Shown piece by piece: positions 26,360-36,086 of a DNA stretch of 64,000 nucleotides; the stretch's first letter is position 1, and each line of letters begins with the position of its first letter. The stretch comes from Alteribacter populi. Lineage in GTDB: Bacteria > Bacillota > Bacilli > Bacillales > Salisediminibacteriaceae. The stretch spans positions 2,626,368 through 2,690,367 of the forward strand of contig NZ_KZ293963.1 in the NCBI RefSeq assembly GCF_002352765.1. The letters are read 5' to 3'. Below the pieces are notes generated by a model. The model saw only the letters and a list, made by a program, of their open reading frames with translations. It ran no database searches and was not told where the DNA came from. A program made the translations under genes and the position numbers.

Positions 26360-27196
26360 TTAACGGAGGTTGTTGACAAGCCCCATCATTTCGTCTCCAA
26401 TCGAAATGGCTCGAGTGTTGAATTGGTAGTTCCGCTGTGCTTCAAGCATATCGATCATTTCTTTTCCCATATCGACGTTAGACATCTCTAGAGCGCCTTG
26501 TTGGAACACTTGTCTACCGACAGCTTCTGCGAGTACATCAGCTTCATCAAGATTGAGTTCTTCTAAATCAGGAAAACGATAGTGATTTTCCCCGTGATTT
26601 TCCAGAAGCTGAGGCTTCGTTATTTCAGTAAGCTGAAGTTGTCCGGCATTAACGACTGTGTTGTCTCCATCATTTAAAGTTACTTCGATCACACCTTGCT
26701 CATTTACATTGATATCCGCGTAGTTAGCTGGAAGAGAAATCGGTGTACCGGCTGCGGATTGAATATAGTCACCTTTACTGTTAACGAGAAGGTTTTCCCC
26801 TTCTATGTTTGGATTCGGGGTTAAATAAAACGCTCCGTCGCGAGTAAAGCGCCGCTCTCCGACTTCACCCGGGATAAGTTCAAAAAAGTAGCTAGGTTCG
26901 GTCAACGCAATATCTAATTCACGGTCTGTAGTATTGATAGCTCCTTGTTCATATCGCATTGCCGTTTGAGCAACGGCAGCCCCGGATCCAACGCGGATTC
27001 CGTCTGGTGTTTGCCGGCCAACTTCGTGATGCTCTACGCTTTGATTATTTATTTGCTGGAAGAGTAAATCGGAAAAACTGACATCCCGTCGCTTATATCC
27101 CGTCGTATTTAAATTAGCAAGATTATTTCCAGTTGTATCGAGTTTATGCTGAAGCTGCCCCATTGTTACAGCTGAGTTTACCATTGCTTGATTCAT
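26360..27196 (-). CDS. flhP: Flagellar hook-basal body protein FlhP
   Basis: The 278-aa FlgG/FlgF-family rod protein has the N-terminal heptad region (HKLDTTGNNLANLNTTGYKR), FTRDGAFYLTPN and a C-terminal QGALEMSNVDMGKEMIDMLE followed by AQRNYQFNTRAI. These are the signatures of axial proteins exported by the flagellar type III system. It follows flhO by 55 bases and is co-oriented with mbl, as in Bacillus subtilis. The N-terminus is less canonical than that of FlhO. Confidence 0.88.
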   Translation of the reverse strand: MNQAMVNSAVTMGQLQHKLDTTGNNLANLNTTGYKRRDVSFSDLLFQQINNQSVEHHEVGRQTPDGIRVGSGAAVAQTAMRYEQGAINTTDRELDIALTEPSYFFELIPGEVGERRFTRDGAFYLTPNPNIEGENLLVNSKGDYIQSAAGTPISLPANYADINVNEQGVIEVTLNDGDNTVVNAGQLQLTEITKPQLLENHGENHYRFPDLEELNLDEADVLAEAVGRQVFQQGALEMSNVDMGKEMIDMLEAQRNYQFNTRAISIGDEMMGLVNNLR

Positions 27197-27251
27197 CGTG
27201 CGTACCTACCTTTTTTAAAAAATGAAGCTTGTCCATTTTGATTTTCAAACC

Positions 27252-28079
27252 TTACCCTAAGCGTCCAATATCGTTCACAGCACGTTCCATACTTTGATCA
27301 TAGGCTTGAACAACACGCTGATTCGCTTCAAAAGAGCGCATTGCTGTCATCATTTCAGTCATGACTTGTGACGCATCGACATTTGAACGTTCAATAAATC
27401 CTTGTTGAAGCTGGTAAGCCGTCTCCTCGTTATCGATAGCCGTCTCTATTTCTTCCTCCCCTTCGTAGTTCAAAAGGCCGTTGCCTTCTTTCACTAGCTG
27501 AGTAGGGTCAGGAATAACGGCAACATTAATTTGGGTAAAAGGCTCTTCATCTGCTCCAATTAATATTTCCCCTTCAGTCGAAACTCGGAATTGGTCGTTC
27601 CCCACTTCAATACGTTCTCCATCGGCATCAAGGATGTAGTGACCTTGTGATGAAGTAAGGAAACCCGATCCATCTACTGTAAAATTACCGTTCCTCGTAT
27701 ATCGAATATCGCCATTATTATCTTCAACGTTATAAGCAAGCATTGCTGCTTCTCCCGTTTCTTCATCGACAGGAACATTCCCTTGTAAAAGTGCAATGTC
27801 TGTGTTGTTTCCTGTTTCTTGCATATCACCTTGTGTGAAATTTGGTGTTCGTTCCTGCAAATAAGCACCGGTAGAAAGCTCTCCAACACGGTTACTTCCA
27901 AATTGCATAGAATGGTTTGTACCTAACGCTTGAATGAGCATGTTAGGGAACGCCCTTATCGAACCTTGTTCCGCTTTGAAGCCAGGGGTGTTCGCATTTG
28001 ACAGATTGTCCGTTAGCATTTCTTGACGGCGCTGCTGACTAATCATTCCGGAAGCTGCGGTGTGTAATCCTCTTAGCAA
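27252..28079 (-). CDS. flhO: Flagellar hook-basal body protein FlhO
   Basis: The 275-aa FlgF/FlgG-type rod protein begins LLRGLHTAASGMISQQRRQE and has LSNANTPGFK, YTRNGNFTVDGSGFL and a C-terminal FIERSNVDASQVMTEMMTAM. The chosen start is TTG at 28079, where GAGGTG stands six bases upstream and the family consensus begins. A GTG seven codons earlier has no ribosome-binding site. It is paired with flhP downstream. Confidence 0.88.
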   Translation of the reverse strand: MLRGLHTAASGMISQQRRQEMLTDNLSNANTPGFKAEQGSIRAFPNMLIQALGTNHSMQFGSNRVGELSTGAYLQERTPNFTQGDMQETGNNTDIALLQGNVPVDEETGEAAMLAYNVEDNNGDIRYTRNGNFTVDGSGFLTSSQGHYILDADGERIEVGNDQFRVSTEGEILIGADEEPFTQINVAVIPDPTQLVKEGNGLLNYEGEEEIETAIDNEETAYQLQQGFIERSNVDASQVMTEMMTAMRSFEANQRVVQAYDQSMERAVNDIGRLG

Positions 28080-28139
28080 ATCCTTCACCTCTTTACCCAC
28101 GTACTTCTGTTTCTATTTTTTATATCGGCAGATCAAAGG

Positions 28140-29144
28140 TTAAGCTTTAATGGCACGTTTTGATAATCGATCTAAATTTTCAAGCAAAATGCCTGTTCCA
28201 TTAACTACACAGTTCATCGGTTCTTCTGAAACGAATACAGGTACTTTTAACTCTTCAGCTAATAACTGGTCAATCCCATGCAAATATGCACCACCGCCCG
28301 TCAAGATAACACCACGGTCAATGATGTCTGCTGACAGTTCTGGAGGTGTTTGTTCAAGAACCGCTTTAGATGCCTGTACAATATGGAAAACCGATTCTTC
28401 AAGAGATTCGCGCACTTCCGTAGAATTTACAGATATCGTTCTCGGCAGGCCGCTCACCATATCACGACCACGGATTTCCATTTCTTCGCTTCTTCCTTCA
28501 GGGAAAACCGTACCTACGTTAAATTTGATTTGTTCTGCTGTTCGCTCACCGATCATTAGTTTGTACTTTTTCTTTATGTAATTTAAAATATCTTGATCGA
28601 ATCGGTCCCCTGCTACTTTTATAGAAGAGGCGGTGACGATATCACCCATAGAAAGCACGGCAACATCGGTCGTTCCACCGCCTATATCTACTACCATGTT
28701 CCCACTTGGCTGATAAATGTCCATACCTGCACCAATGGCGGCAACTTTCGGTTCTTCTTCGATATAAATGCTTTTTCCACCACTTTTTTCAGCCGCTTCG
28801 CGAATGGCTTTTTGTTCAACTGATGTAATATTTGTCGGACAACAGATGAGGATTCTTGGTTTTGAAAAGAAATTCCTCACCTTAATTTTGTCTAAAAAGT
28901 GTTTAAGCATCGATTCTGTCATTTCAAAATCTGCAATAACCCCGTCCTTCATCGGGCGTAATGCTACGATATTACCCGGTGTCCTTCCGACCATACGAAA
29001 GGCTTCATCACCAACAGCCAGCACTCTTTTTGTATTCGTATCAATCGCAACGACTGATGGTTCATTTAATACAATGCCTCGCCCTTTGACATGGATGAGT
29101 ACATTTGCTGTACCTAAATCAATTCCGATATCCCTACCAAACAT
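28140..29144 (-). CDS. mbl: Cell-shape determining protein Mbl (MreB-like actin)
   Basis: The 334-aa actin-fold ATPase polymerises under the membrane and guides the elongation machinery. It shows GIDLGTANVLIHVKGRGIVLNEPS, VDIGGGTTDVAVLS and GVILTGGGAYLHGIDQ, all phosphate- and nucleotide-binding motifs of MreB proteins. Position between spoIIID and flhO is that of mbl rather than mreB. GGGAGG precedes the ATG. Confidence 0.95.
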   Translation of the reverse strand: MFGRDIGIDLGTANVLIHVKGRGIVLNEPSVVAIDTNTKRVLAVGDEAFRMVGRTPGNIVALRPMKDGVIADFEMTESMLKHFLDKIKVRNFFSKPRILICCPTNITSVEQKAIREAAEKSGGKSIYIEEEPKVAAIGAGMDIYQPSGNMVVDIGGGTTDVAVLSMGDIVTASSIKVAGDRFDQDILNYIKKKYKLMIGERTAEQIKFNVGTVFPEGRSEEMEIRGRDMVSGLPRTISVNSTEVRESLEESVFHIVQASKAVLEQTPPELSADIIDRGVILTGGGAYLHGIDQLLAEELKVPVFVSEEPMNCVVNGTGILLENLDRLSKRAIKA

Positions 29145-29423
29145 TTCATTTTCCTCCCTGAATTAATGTCGCTTAGACCCTTCTATCTTCCGTACATTTT
29201 TTTATCGTATCCAATGTATTATTTTATCATATTTTGTCAGAAGAAGGTGAGAGGTTTGAAATTTTCGCACAAAAAATTCCTGATAATGTAGGTTGTTGAA
29301 AAGAAGATTATAAACAACCTTTCAAATATGCTACGAATAGTATAGGGATAACGGATTATTCAGGAGTTTCTTTTCCACATGCCGGACATAGAAAAAACAG
29401 AAATTTTCTCGTGCAAATTGCCG

Positions 29424-29708
29424 TTAAACTTTCGTTTCTACAACTTTTTTTGTTGGGACTTGCGTTTTTTTGTACTTTACTTTCGTTGCCTCTCCCCCAC
29501 GGAGATGGCGGATCGATTTGTGGTACTCGAGGATTTCTTTTACTTCATTAGCCAATTCCGGGTTAATTTCTGGTAACCGTTCGGTCAGATCTTTATGGAC
29601 CGTACTTTTGGAAACGCCGAATTCCTTTGCAATGGTACGAACTGTCTTTCTCGTCTCGACGATGTACCTACCTATCTTGATTGTCCTCTCTTTGATGTAA
29701 TCGTGCAC
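29424..29708 (-). CDS. spoIIID: Sporulation transcription factor SpoIIID
   Basis: The 94-aa DNA-binding protein contains a helix-turn-helix in TVRTIAKEFGVSKSTVHKDL followed by the basic tail (SIRHLRGGEATKVKYKKTQ). SpoIIID switches mother-cell genes between the sigma-E and sigma-K stages. The correct start is GTG at 29708 (VHDYIKERTIKIGRYIVET), with GAGAGGTG and GGAGG upstream; the longer frame from 29813 is not used. It is directly upstream of mbl, the normal Bacillus arrangement. Confidence 0.95.
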   Translation of the reverse strand: MHDYIKERTIKIGRYIVETRKTVRTIAKEFGVSKSTVHKDLTERLPEINPELANEVKEILEYHKSIRHLRGGEATKVKYKKTQVPTKKVVETKV

Positions 29709-29940
29709 ACCTCTCGCCTCCCTAATGTTTCTAGGTCCAAAAAGACGGAGAAAAAAGACAGCCACCCTTGTGATGTATCCTCGTGGTGTTGGTGGTTGCG
29801 TTCCCAAGTTCAAACAGGTTGCCTGTCAGCACTCACAATCTCCTTGAACGACCTTGTCAATGTGGTAAGGTTTGTTAAATTTTATTAGCGAGCTTGCGTA
29901 TATATGCACAAAAACGTAATTTAGCGAATTGTGAACATGA
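29709..29940. other. Upstream region of spoIIID
   Basis: About 230 bases without a gene. A sigma-E promoter is expected here from the family, but I could not fix its -35 and -10 boxes. Confidence 0.35.
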
Positions 29941-29981
29941 AAACGGCAGCTCCTGGACGCGGTAGGAGCTGCCGTTTTTTG
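29941..29981 (-). terminator. Bidirectional terminator between spoIIQ and spoIIID
   Basis: Stem ACGGCAGCTCCT/AGGAGCTGCCGT with A- and T-runs on both sides, 220 bases after the spoIIQ stop. Confidence 0.88.
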
Positions 29982-30200
29982 TTGGGATCTCACATGAGAT
30001 TCACTTTTAGTTTACTTTACACCTGTGATTAGTTGGAATTATGAACCTGTTGGTGCATTGCATGATTTAAAGCTCTGTTCATTTCAAGTTATTGTGCTGC
30101 TTCATTTGCAATTTGCCTAACGGTTTTCTTCATTTCATGTTTAGGTGGCTATTGATAGTGGGTTGGAGTTTCACTAACAATTTCCAACTTCAGCGACGGA

Positions 30201-30995
30201 TTACGAGTCTTCTCTTAACGCTTCTTTTGGTAGTTCTGGCAACTCTTCACTATCTGACTCTTGATCTGCTTGTTCTTCATCTACTTCTGGTAGAGAAGTA
30301 AGTGGCTGTTCCATATATTCTAGTGGATTGACTGGAACACCGTTTTTACGAATCTCAAAGTGTAGGTGCTGTCCAGCATCACTGTTATAAAGGTTACGTC
30401 CTGCTCTAGCAATTACGTCTCCTTGTTTAACAGTTTGCCCGTCTTCTACTAGAACACCTTCTAGGCTTTGATAGATGGACAGAATGTCATCATCATGTTC
30501 AACGTGAACAACTTGTCCAAACAACGCGTCTTCCTCAGCTTTTACAACTGTTCCACTCATTGCAGCAGTTACATCGAAGCTTTCACCGTTTTCAGAAGCC
30601 AAATCGACGCCTTTATTTTGGTAGTAGTAGTTATTGTATTGAATTAAGGCATCTACTTGGTCATCAACCGAAGCTTCATAATCATAAAAGTTACCAACTA
30701 CGCTGACTTCATTCTCGTCAAGGACCGGCATTTCAAACACTTCATTTTGTACAGTAACTGGCAGGCCATCCTCATCATATGCTTCATCCCCTGGTTGGTT
30801 TATATCAAACTCAGAGTCTTGCGCTGGATCCTGCGAGAGATCCTCACTATCAGAGGTTACCCAGATAAAACCAGTAATTACGACTGCAGCAAGCGTTAAA
30901 TAAAGGGCCGGCATAGTCCAACGTTTCTTCATTAGGCGTTTGAGATTCGCCTTAAATCGTTCCACTTTGGAAACTTGTTTTTCTTCTTGATTCAT
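30201..30995 (-). CDS. spoIIQ: SpoIIQ, forespore LytM/M23-domain protein
   Basis: The 264-aa protein has one transmembrane helix (about 28-46) and a LytM domain (about 115-230) with H210 and H212 in GQHLHFEIRKNG. It pairs with SpoIIIAH to form the channel between forespore and mother cell. The usual zinc ligand of the HxxxD motif is replaced: NKGVD has N127 where His is expected. The protein is therefore probably non-catalytic, as in Bacillus subtilis SpoIIQ. The N-terminal ectodomain and C-terminal tail are strongly acidic. Position between spoIIID and spoIID is conserved. Confidence 0.93.
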   Translation of the reverse strand: MNQEEKQVSKVERFKANLKRLMKKRWTMPALYLTLAAVVITGFIWVTSDSEDLSQDPAQDSEFDINQPGDEAYDEDGLPVTVQNEVFEMPVLDENEVSVVGNFYDYEASVDDQVDALIQYNNYYYQNKGVDLASENGESFDVTAAMSGTVVKAEEDALFGQVVHVEHDDDILSIYQSLEGVLVEDGQTVKQGDVIARAGRNLYNSDAGQHLHFEIRKNGVPVNPLEYMEQPLTSLPEVDEEQADQESDSEELPELPKEALREDS

Positions 30996-31063
30996 TTGAT
31001 CATCACCTCAGCAATCATTCTGATCAAATTGTCAAGACTTTATACATTTTTCTGAAAAATTTT

Positions 31064-31079
31064 CGGGGGACTGTCCCCG
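31064..31079. repeat. GGGGACTGTCCCC palindrome (site 4)
   Basis: CGGGGGACTGTCCCCG between spoIIQ and spoIID, with flanking arms less conserved than in other copies. Confidence 0.65.
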
Positions 31080-31106
31080 TAAGGTTTTCAGCCCATATTT
31101 TCACAC

Positions 31107-31137
31107 AAAAGTTCAGGGGACTGTCCCCTGAACTTTT
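31107..31137. repeat. GGGGACTGTCCCC palindrome (site 5)
   Basis: A perfect inverted repeat with arms AAAAGTTCAGGGGAC and GTCCCCTGAACTTTT, 23 bases before the spoIID stop side. Confidence 0.75.
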
Positions 31138-31159
31138 TGAACTTTTCACCTTTAAACGG

Positions 31160-32182
31160 TTAATTTTTGGCGACGATTGTTTCGATTAGGTTTTCAGCAT
31201 TGGTGATTTCTACGTCTTGATAATAGTGATGAATAATATCTTGGTAGTTTTTCCCTTCTCTTGCCATGCCATCAGCACCAAATTGGCTCATTCCTACACC
31301 GTGACCCCATCCTTTTGTTGTGAGAACAATGTCGTTGCCATGACGCTGCCAAACAAAATCGCTAGAGTCGAGTTCGAGTTTATCGCGAATTTCTCTGCCG
31401 GTAAATTCCTTATCTCCGAAACGGACTTTGGCTACGCGCCCACCTGTCGTACGCTCAATGACTTCACCAATTTCCCCTGTTTCAGCAACATTGACGCCTA
31501 ATTCGGCTTCAAAGTCTGAGATTGATACCACCTTCTCTCCTTCAAATCTTGGTGAATCAGTATCCCATGGGCTTTCAACACTTCTTAAGTAAGGAATCTC
31601 ATTTGGCCAATATTCCTCAGAGTTTTCTGTATAGCCGTTACTAGTTGAAAAAAACGTAGCAGTAATCGGGCTGCCATCATATGTAATGACTTGCCCTCTT
31701 GTTTCATGGACGGCCTCTTGTATTTTTTCCATCATCCAATCGTAATCATCTGGCCAACGCTGTTTTAACTCCTCATTGTTATGGTAGACTTGGTCGTTGA
31801 CGGTATCCGTTACATCTGCTCCATCAGGCAAATTAATATCACCTGGATCAGTAAGGTGACGGATGATGTAAGTTCTCGCTGTTAAGGCTTGTGCTTTTAA
31901 CGCTTCTTTTTCATAGGAAGCCGGCATTTCTGAAGCAACAACTCCTGCAATGTAGTCCTCAAACCCAACTTCTTCAATCTCCTCTTTTTGAGCACGAAAT
32001 ACCGATACAGTTAAGCTGTCGTCTTCCATGTCACTTGAGACCGGCTCAGCGCTTTCTGATAAGGCGGGCGCCTCCTGGGCTACTGGCGCCTCTTCTTCTG
32101 AAGTAAACCATACTACAAGGATGGAAGGGATCACTAAAATAATCCCCATTAATATAAGTCCTACTATTACCATTTGTTTCAT
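31160..32182 (-). CDS. spoIID: Stage II sporulation protein D (SpoIID), peptidoglycan lytic transglycosylase
   Basis: The 340-aa protein is anchored by an N-terminal helix (MVIVGLILMGIILVIPSILVV). It has the SpoIID domain with GFEDYIAGVVASEMPASYE, the catalytic-region glutamate in that motif, KAQALTARTYIIRHL, and the C-terminal TKGWGHGVGMSQFGADGMA. With SpoIIM and SpoIIP it degrades septal peptidoglycan during engulfment. GGGAG precedes the ATG. Gene order murA-spoIID-spoIIQ is as in other Bacillus. Confidence 0.94.
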   Translation of the reverse strand: MKQMVIVGLILMGIILVIPSILVVWFTSEEEAPVAQEAPALSESAEPVSSDMEDDSLTVSVFRAQKEEIEEVGFEDYIAGVVASEMPASYEKEALKAQALTARTYIIRHLTDPGDINLPDGADVTDTVNDQVYHNNEELKQRWPDDYDWMMEKIQEAVHETRGQVITYDGSPITATFFSTSNGYTENSEEYWPNEIPYLRSVESPWDTDSPRFEGEKVVSISDFEAELGVNVAETGEIGEVIERTTGGRVAKVRFGDKEFTGREIRDKLELDSSDFVWQRHGNDIVLTTKGWGHGVGMSQFGADGMAREGKNYQDIIHHYYQDVEITNAENLIETIVAKN

Positions 32183-32997
32183 TGCGCCTGTCTCCCGTCC
32201 CTTCTGTTGTTATTTGTACAAGCTTAACCTTATTTGTAGAATGTTTACTTGTTCTCTGTTAAATATCTATGTTTTCCTATTACTAGTTAGAACAAGTAGA
32301 CGAGGAATTATACTAGTCCATTTGATAGAGAAATACTGGATGAAAACGGTCTGAAACCGTATTTTAGTTCGTTATCAAGCTTGTTGATAGATCATTCCAG
32401 CTACTGAATCTAGTAAGTCCTCGCTAAATTGTCTAATGATAGAAGTATATTTATAAAGATGAAAAAAAGAAGACTTAAATTGTGAAAGTTTCTTCATTAT
32501 TTTAGATCACTACCTTTCAGCTTTATTCGATTATTTCCCCGAAAATATTCTTGTTTCTGACAAGAAGATAAAACTTTATTTTGCTGAGGTGCTGCCTTCG
32601 TCATTGGGGATGGGAATGAGGTTGGCGAGATGTAGTCAACGGAGCGGTAGATCTGGATAAAGGTGAACGGAATCTGGTTTTTCACCCAAGAAAGAAGATC
32701 CGTTCTTGCTCCCTGACCCGTGATCTAGTCAAACTTGAATAGAATCTGGTTTTTGACCAGAAAGTTGAGCGCTAGACCACCAGCAACCAGCCGATACTTG
32801 GCTCCTCCTATTGGGAGTGGTAACAAGCTACGTGATCTGGTCAACTGACCCGTGATCTAGTCAAACTTGAACTGAATCTGATTCCCTCCCCCAGAAAGCA
32901 GTAAGAATCGCCCAGGCACGTGCTATTAAACTAAAAACGGCTCTAGGATGATTATCATCCTAAAGCCGTTTTACGTATCATAATTTATCATTGCATG
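32183..32997. other. 815-base gap between murA and spoIID with a CTAGTCAA-containing direct repeat
   Basis: No gene is supported. The word CTGACCCGTGATCTAGTCAA, continuing with ACTTGAA..GAATCTG, occurs at 32714 and again at 32845, 131 bases apart. A weaker version occurs near 32632. The spoIID promoter must lie near 32200-32300. The rest looks like decayed repeat sequence. Confidence 0.55.
32933..32972 (-). terminator. Terminator of the ywzB-ywmB-murA unit
   Basis: AAAACGGCT/AGCCGTTTT outer stem enclosing a perfect AGGATGAT/ATCATCCT inner stem, followed by T on both strands, 25 bases after the murA stop. Confidence 0.85.
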
Positions 32998-34323
32998 TTA
33001 TGCGAAATTTGGATCCATTTTTAATGGTGCGGGAGCTTCGAGGTTTTCGAGCTCGCTTTCTTCTGCTTCGTAAATGCGCTCGATGTCTGCTCCGAGTGCT
33101 TTTAGCTTGCCGGCAAAGTTTACGTAACCTCTGTCGATATGCTTGAGCTCTGTTACGCGTGTGTAGCCGTCTGCGACTAGTCCGGATACGATCAGAGCTG
33201 CACCTGCACGTAAGTCTGTGGCAGAGACTTCAGCGCCTTGTAATTCGTTGGGTCCGGTGACGATTGCAGCGCGACCTTCAATTTTGATGTTTCCGTTCAT
33301 GCGGCGGAATTCCTCGACGTGCATGAAGCGATTTTCAAATACCGTTTCTGTAATCACACTTGTTCCCTCAGCACGTAATAGAAGCGCCATCATTTGGGCT
33401 TGCATGTCTGTTGGGAAGCCTGGGTGAGGCATTGTTTTCAGGTCGACTGATTTAAGTGATTCAGGTCCGATGACCCGGATTCCATCACTTTCTTCGATAA
33501 TGATGACACCCATTTCGTTGAGCTTGGAAATAAGTGGACGCAAATGCTCGGGTTCAACATTTTCTAACAGGACATTGCCTTTTGAAATCGCAGCAGCGAC
33601 CATAAAGGTACCTGCTTCAATTCGGTCCGGGATGATCGTGTGCTCAGCGCCTGAGAGTTCATTTACACCTTCGATACGAATCGTGCCTGTGCCTGCTCCA
33701 CGAACTTTTGCTCCCATGGAGTTCAAGTATGTTGCAAGGCAAACAATTTCAGGTTCTTCGGCAGCATTTTCAATGGTTGTCGTGCCTTCCGCCATAGAAG
33801 CGGCCATCATAATGTTTTCTGTCGCCCCTACACTTGGGAAATCTAGATAAATTTTATTTCCAATAAGCTTCTCTTCGACTTTGGCTTCGATAAACCCGTT
33901 ACCGATTTCGACTTTGGCACCCATAGCTTCAAAGCCTTTTAAGTGCTGATCTATAGGGCGTGATCCGATTGCACATCCTCCTGGTAAAGCGATACGTGCA
34001 TGACCGACTCTTGCCAATAAAGGTCCCATGACGAGAAATGATGCTCTCATTTTTCGGACATACTCAAACGGTGCTTCTGTTTTCAACGATTTTTCTGCGT
34101 CTACTTCGATTGCACCATCTTGATAATTGACATCGATATTTAAATTTCGTAAAACTTCATTGATCGTGTATACATCAGCTAAAGCTGGTACATCATAAAT
34201 CTTGCTCTTCCCTTTGCTAGCTAATATGGATGCTGCGATGACCGGCAATACGGCGTTTTTCGCACCTTCAATGCGTACTGTGCCGCTCAACTGCCTTCCA
34301 CCGCGGACGATGATTTTTTCCAA
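32998..34323 (-). CDS. murA: UDP-N-acetylglucosamine 1-carboxyvinyltransferase MurA
   Basis: The 441-aa enzyme transfers enolpyruvate from PEP to UDP-GlcNAc, the first committed step of peptidoglycan synthesis in the cytosol. It shows GAKNAVLPVIAASIL with K22, and the catalytic Cys117 in LPGGCAIGSRPIDQH, which is the phosphoenolpyruvate- and fosfomycin-reactive residue. The start is TTG (34323) after GAGGGG. The neighbourhood with ywmB and spoIID identifies it as the main copy, MurAA. Confidence 0.95.
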   Translation of the reverse strand: MEKIIVRGGRQLSGTVRIEGAKNAVLPVIAASILASKGKSKIYDVPALADVYTINEVLRNLNIDVNYQDGAIEVDAEKSLKTEAPFEYVRKMRASFLVMGPLLARVGHARIALPGGCAIGSRPIDQHLKGFEAMGAKVEIGNGFIEAKVEEKLIGNKIYLDFPSVGATENIMMAASMAEGTTTIENAAEEPEIVCLATYLNSMGAKVRGAGTGTIRIEGVNELSGAEHTIIPDRIEAGTFMVAAAISKGNVLLENVEPEHLRPLISKLNEMGVIIIEESDGIRVIGPESLKSVDLKTMPHPGFPTDMQAQMMALLLRAEGTSVITETVFENRFMHVEEFRRMNGNIKIEGRAAIVTGPNELQGAEVSATDLRAGAALIVSGLVADGYTRVTELKHIDRGYVNFAGKLKALGADIERIYEAEESELENLEAPAPLKMDPNFA

Positions 34324-34356
34324 CGTATTCCCCTCCGCGTCCAGTTTCTATACTTA

Positions 34357-35142
34357 TTAATATTCAGTCGTAATTATTGGCGTTCCAATTGTGACGGTTG
34401 TTTCACCGCCCAATCCATTTTCATTCATTCGTAAAGCGATCTGTAAGTTCATTGGTTCGCCGTTCGTTTCGAGTTGTGAATCCCATAATGGGGTATATGC
34501 GGATGTTGAAACGAACGATGCTTCTTGTAATTCTTCAACGATTTTAGCGGAAAATACTTTTGCAATCGTTTCTCCCCATTTTTCTAGTGTTGTTTCATGA
34601 TTCTCTGGTAATGCTCCTTCAACACGTGTAAAAAATTCAGATTGCTCTAGCCATTCTGGCATTTTTTCCGTATTAATTAGCAAAGAGAACGCGGGATTTG
34701 CGTCTGTTGAGTTGGGGATCATTGATGCTTCATAAGTGTAATAAGTTCGGTATTCATCTTTTCCAACCGGCAAAGCATGCAATTTCATGCTTTCAGTTAA
34801 AGCTGACTGTTGATCCGTTCTAACACCTTTCCAAACCTGAGTGCCATCTTGTTGCTCGGCATGATGCCAATCAAACATATTCAAGTGATCCATCTGGCTT
34901 TCAACAAAACCGTTCATCTTTTCTTCTGGTAATGTTTCCTGACGATCATTACGAGCATATATATGCCATCGGTTTGTTCGAATTGAGTTTTCCGTCATTT
35001 TATGGTTGATTTGCTGTAATTTTTGTATTTGTGATTGTGCTTCTGAATCGTGTGTTGAGTATACTGAATTTTCTTGAGCGATTCCGAACCAAAGGATACA
35101 TACCACTGCGATACTGCTTAAAACAACCGTGTATTTCCCCAT
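34357..35142 (-). CDS. ywmB: YwmB family protein (TATA-box-binding-like fold, DUF1779)
   Basis: The 261-aa predicted membrane-anchored or secreted protein has an N-terminal hydrophobic segment (MGKYTVVLSSIAVVCILWFG) followed by a region with RWHIYARND and a C-terminal LRMNENGLGGETTVTIGTPIIT. Its position between ywzB and murA matches YwmB of Bacillus subtilis. Function is unknown. The ATG at 35142 follows GGGGGA; a longer frame from 35178 adds residues without a ribosome-binding site. Confidence 0.82.
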   Translation of the reverse strand: MGKYTVVLSSIAVVCILWFGIAQENSVYSTHDSEAQSQIQKLQQINHKMTENSIRTNRWHIYARNDRQETLPEEKMNGFVESQMDHLNMFDWHHAEQQDGTQVWKGVRTDQQSALTESMKLHALPVGKDEYRTYYTYEASMIPNSTDANPAFSLLINTEKMPEWLEQSEFFTRVEGALPENHETTLEKWGETIAKVFSAKIVEELQEASFVSTSAYTPLWDSQLETNGEPMNLQIALRMNENGLGGETTVTIGTPIITTEY

Positions 35143-35286
35143 GTTTTTTCCCCCATTACAGTGTCTTCTTACTAGCATTGTTGGTCTTTATTGGGGTTGA
35201 CATACATGGAATTATCAGCTAAAACACGACAGATTTCGCAGTTTGGCCGAACCTGTTTGGCTGCTCTTATGTTCATCTAGCCAAGC

Positions 35287-35517
35287 TTAAAACAGATGTC
35301 TTAGCATCGTGGACCAGTTGAAATAATTCAACAGGAAGCTACTCACCAAATGTGTAATGGCTACTGCAACGAGGATCACGAGTGCTTTTGCTTTCGGTCC
35401 GTCTGCATCATTGACAAAAAGATCCCATTTAAAAGTCTGCAATGACCACCAAACGGTGACAAGAACGACGAGATTTACAAATATACTCACTAGCGCTTGC
35501 TGTCCGAAATGTTCCAA
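35287..35517 (-). CDS. ywzB: YwzB family membrane protein (DUF1146)
   Basis: The 76-aa protein has two transmembrane helices (SIFVNLVVLVTVWWSLQTF and AKALVILVAVAITHLVSSFL). The probable start is TTG at 35517, preceded by GGTAGGAGAGG; the longer version starting MIYGRGCFGG would include this site. Length and position upstream of ywmB match the DUF1146 protein YwzB. Function is unknown. Confidence 0.78.
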   Translation of the reverse strand: MEHFGQQALVSIFVNLVVLVTVWWSLQTFKWDLFVNDADGPKAKALVILVAVAITHLVSSFLLNYFNWSTMLRHLF

Positions 35518-35999
35518 GCCTCTCCTACCTCCAAAGCAGCCTCTACCATAGATCATTTTTTTCGTTTCGAATGTTTTGTGGGTTGAAGTTTATGTACAAA
35601 CATGATAATTTTTAACGTTATTGGTATATACAAAACTTCACAACCACTATCTTAACGAAAATCTTATTGAAATGCTATGGCTTTTTTACCCATTCTGAAA
35701 AAATCTTGAGAAAATGTTCACATATTTTTCGACAAACACGTTTCTAGTTTCTTTTCCATTCGATTTCTTGTCTTCTCTTTCATTGTCGAATGAGCTCATG
35801 GTCGACTTGTAATATACATAACACTTAGAAGCCTAATGTAAACTTGTTTTTTACAAGAAAAGCTCCCGTTTACCCGACGTCATGCAATTGTTCTTTCCGA
35901 TAAAACGTGCTCTTCACTTTAAATCAAGCAGGTAATTTGATACGAGATGCGTCTCGATCTTCTCCACTCTTTAAATCCTTCTTTTTGAAAAAGTACAAA
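35518..35999. other. Gap between ywzB and the nuo operon terminator
   Basis: AT-rich, about 480 bases. It should contain the ywzB promoter. No gene or repeat family was seen. Confidence 0.4.
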
Positions 36000-36055
36000 A
36001 AAGCCCCTCTCCAACATGGCTATTACATAAATCCGCTGAGAGGGGCCTTTTTTTG
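36000..36055 (-). terminator. Terminator of the nuo operon
   Basis: A strong stem GCCCCTCTC/GAGAGGGGC with a long loop and T-runs on both sides, 31 bases after the nuoN stop. Confidence 0.85.
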
Positions 36056-36086
36056 TCCGTATTTGTCATTTTTTAAGGATGGATAA

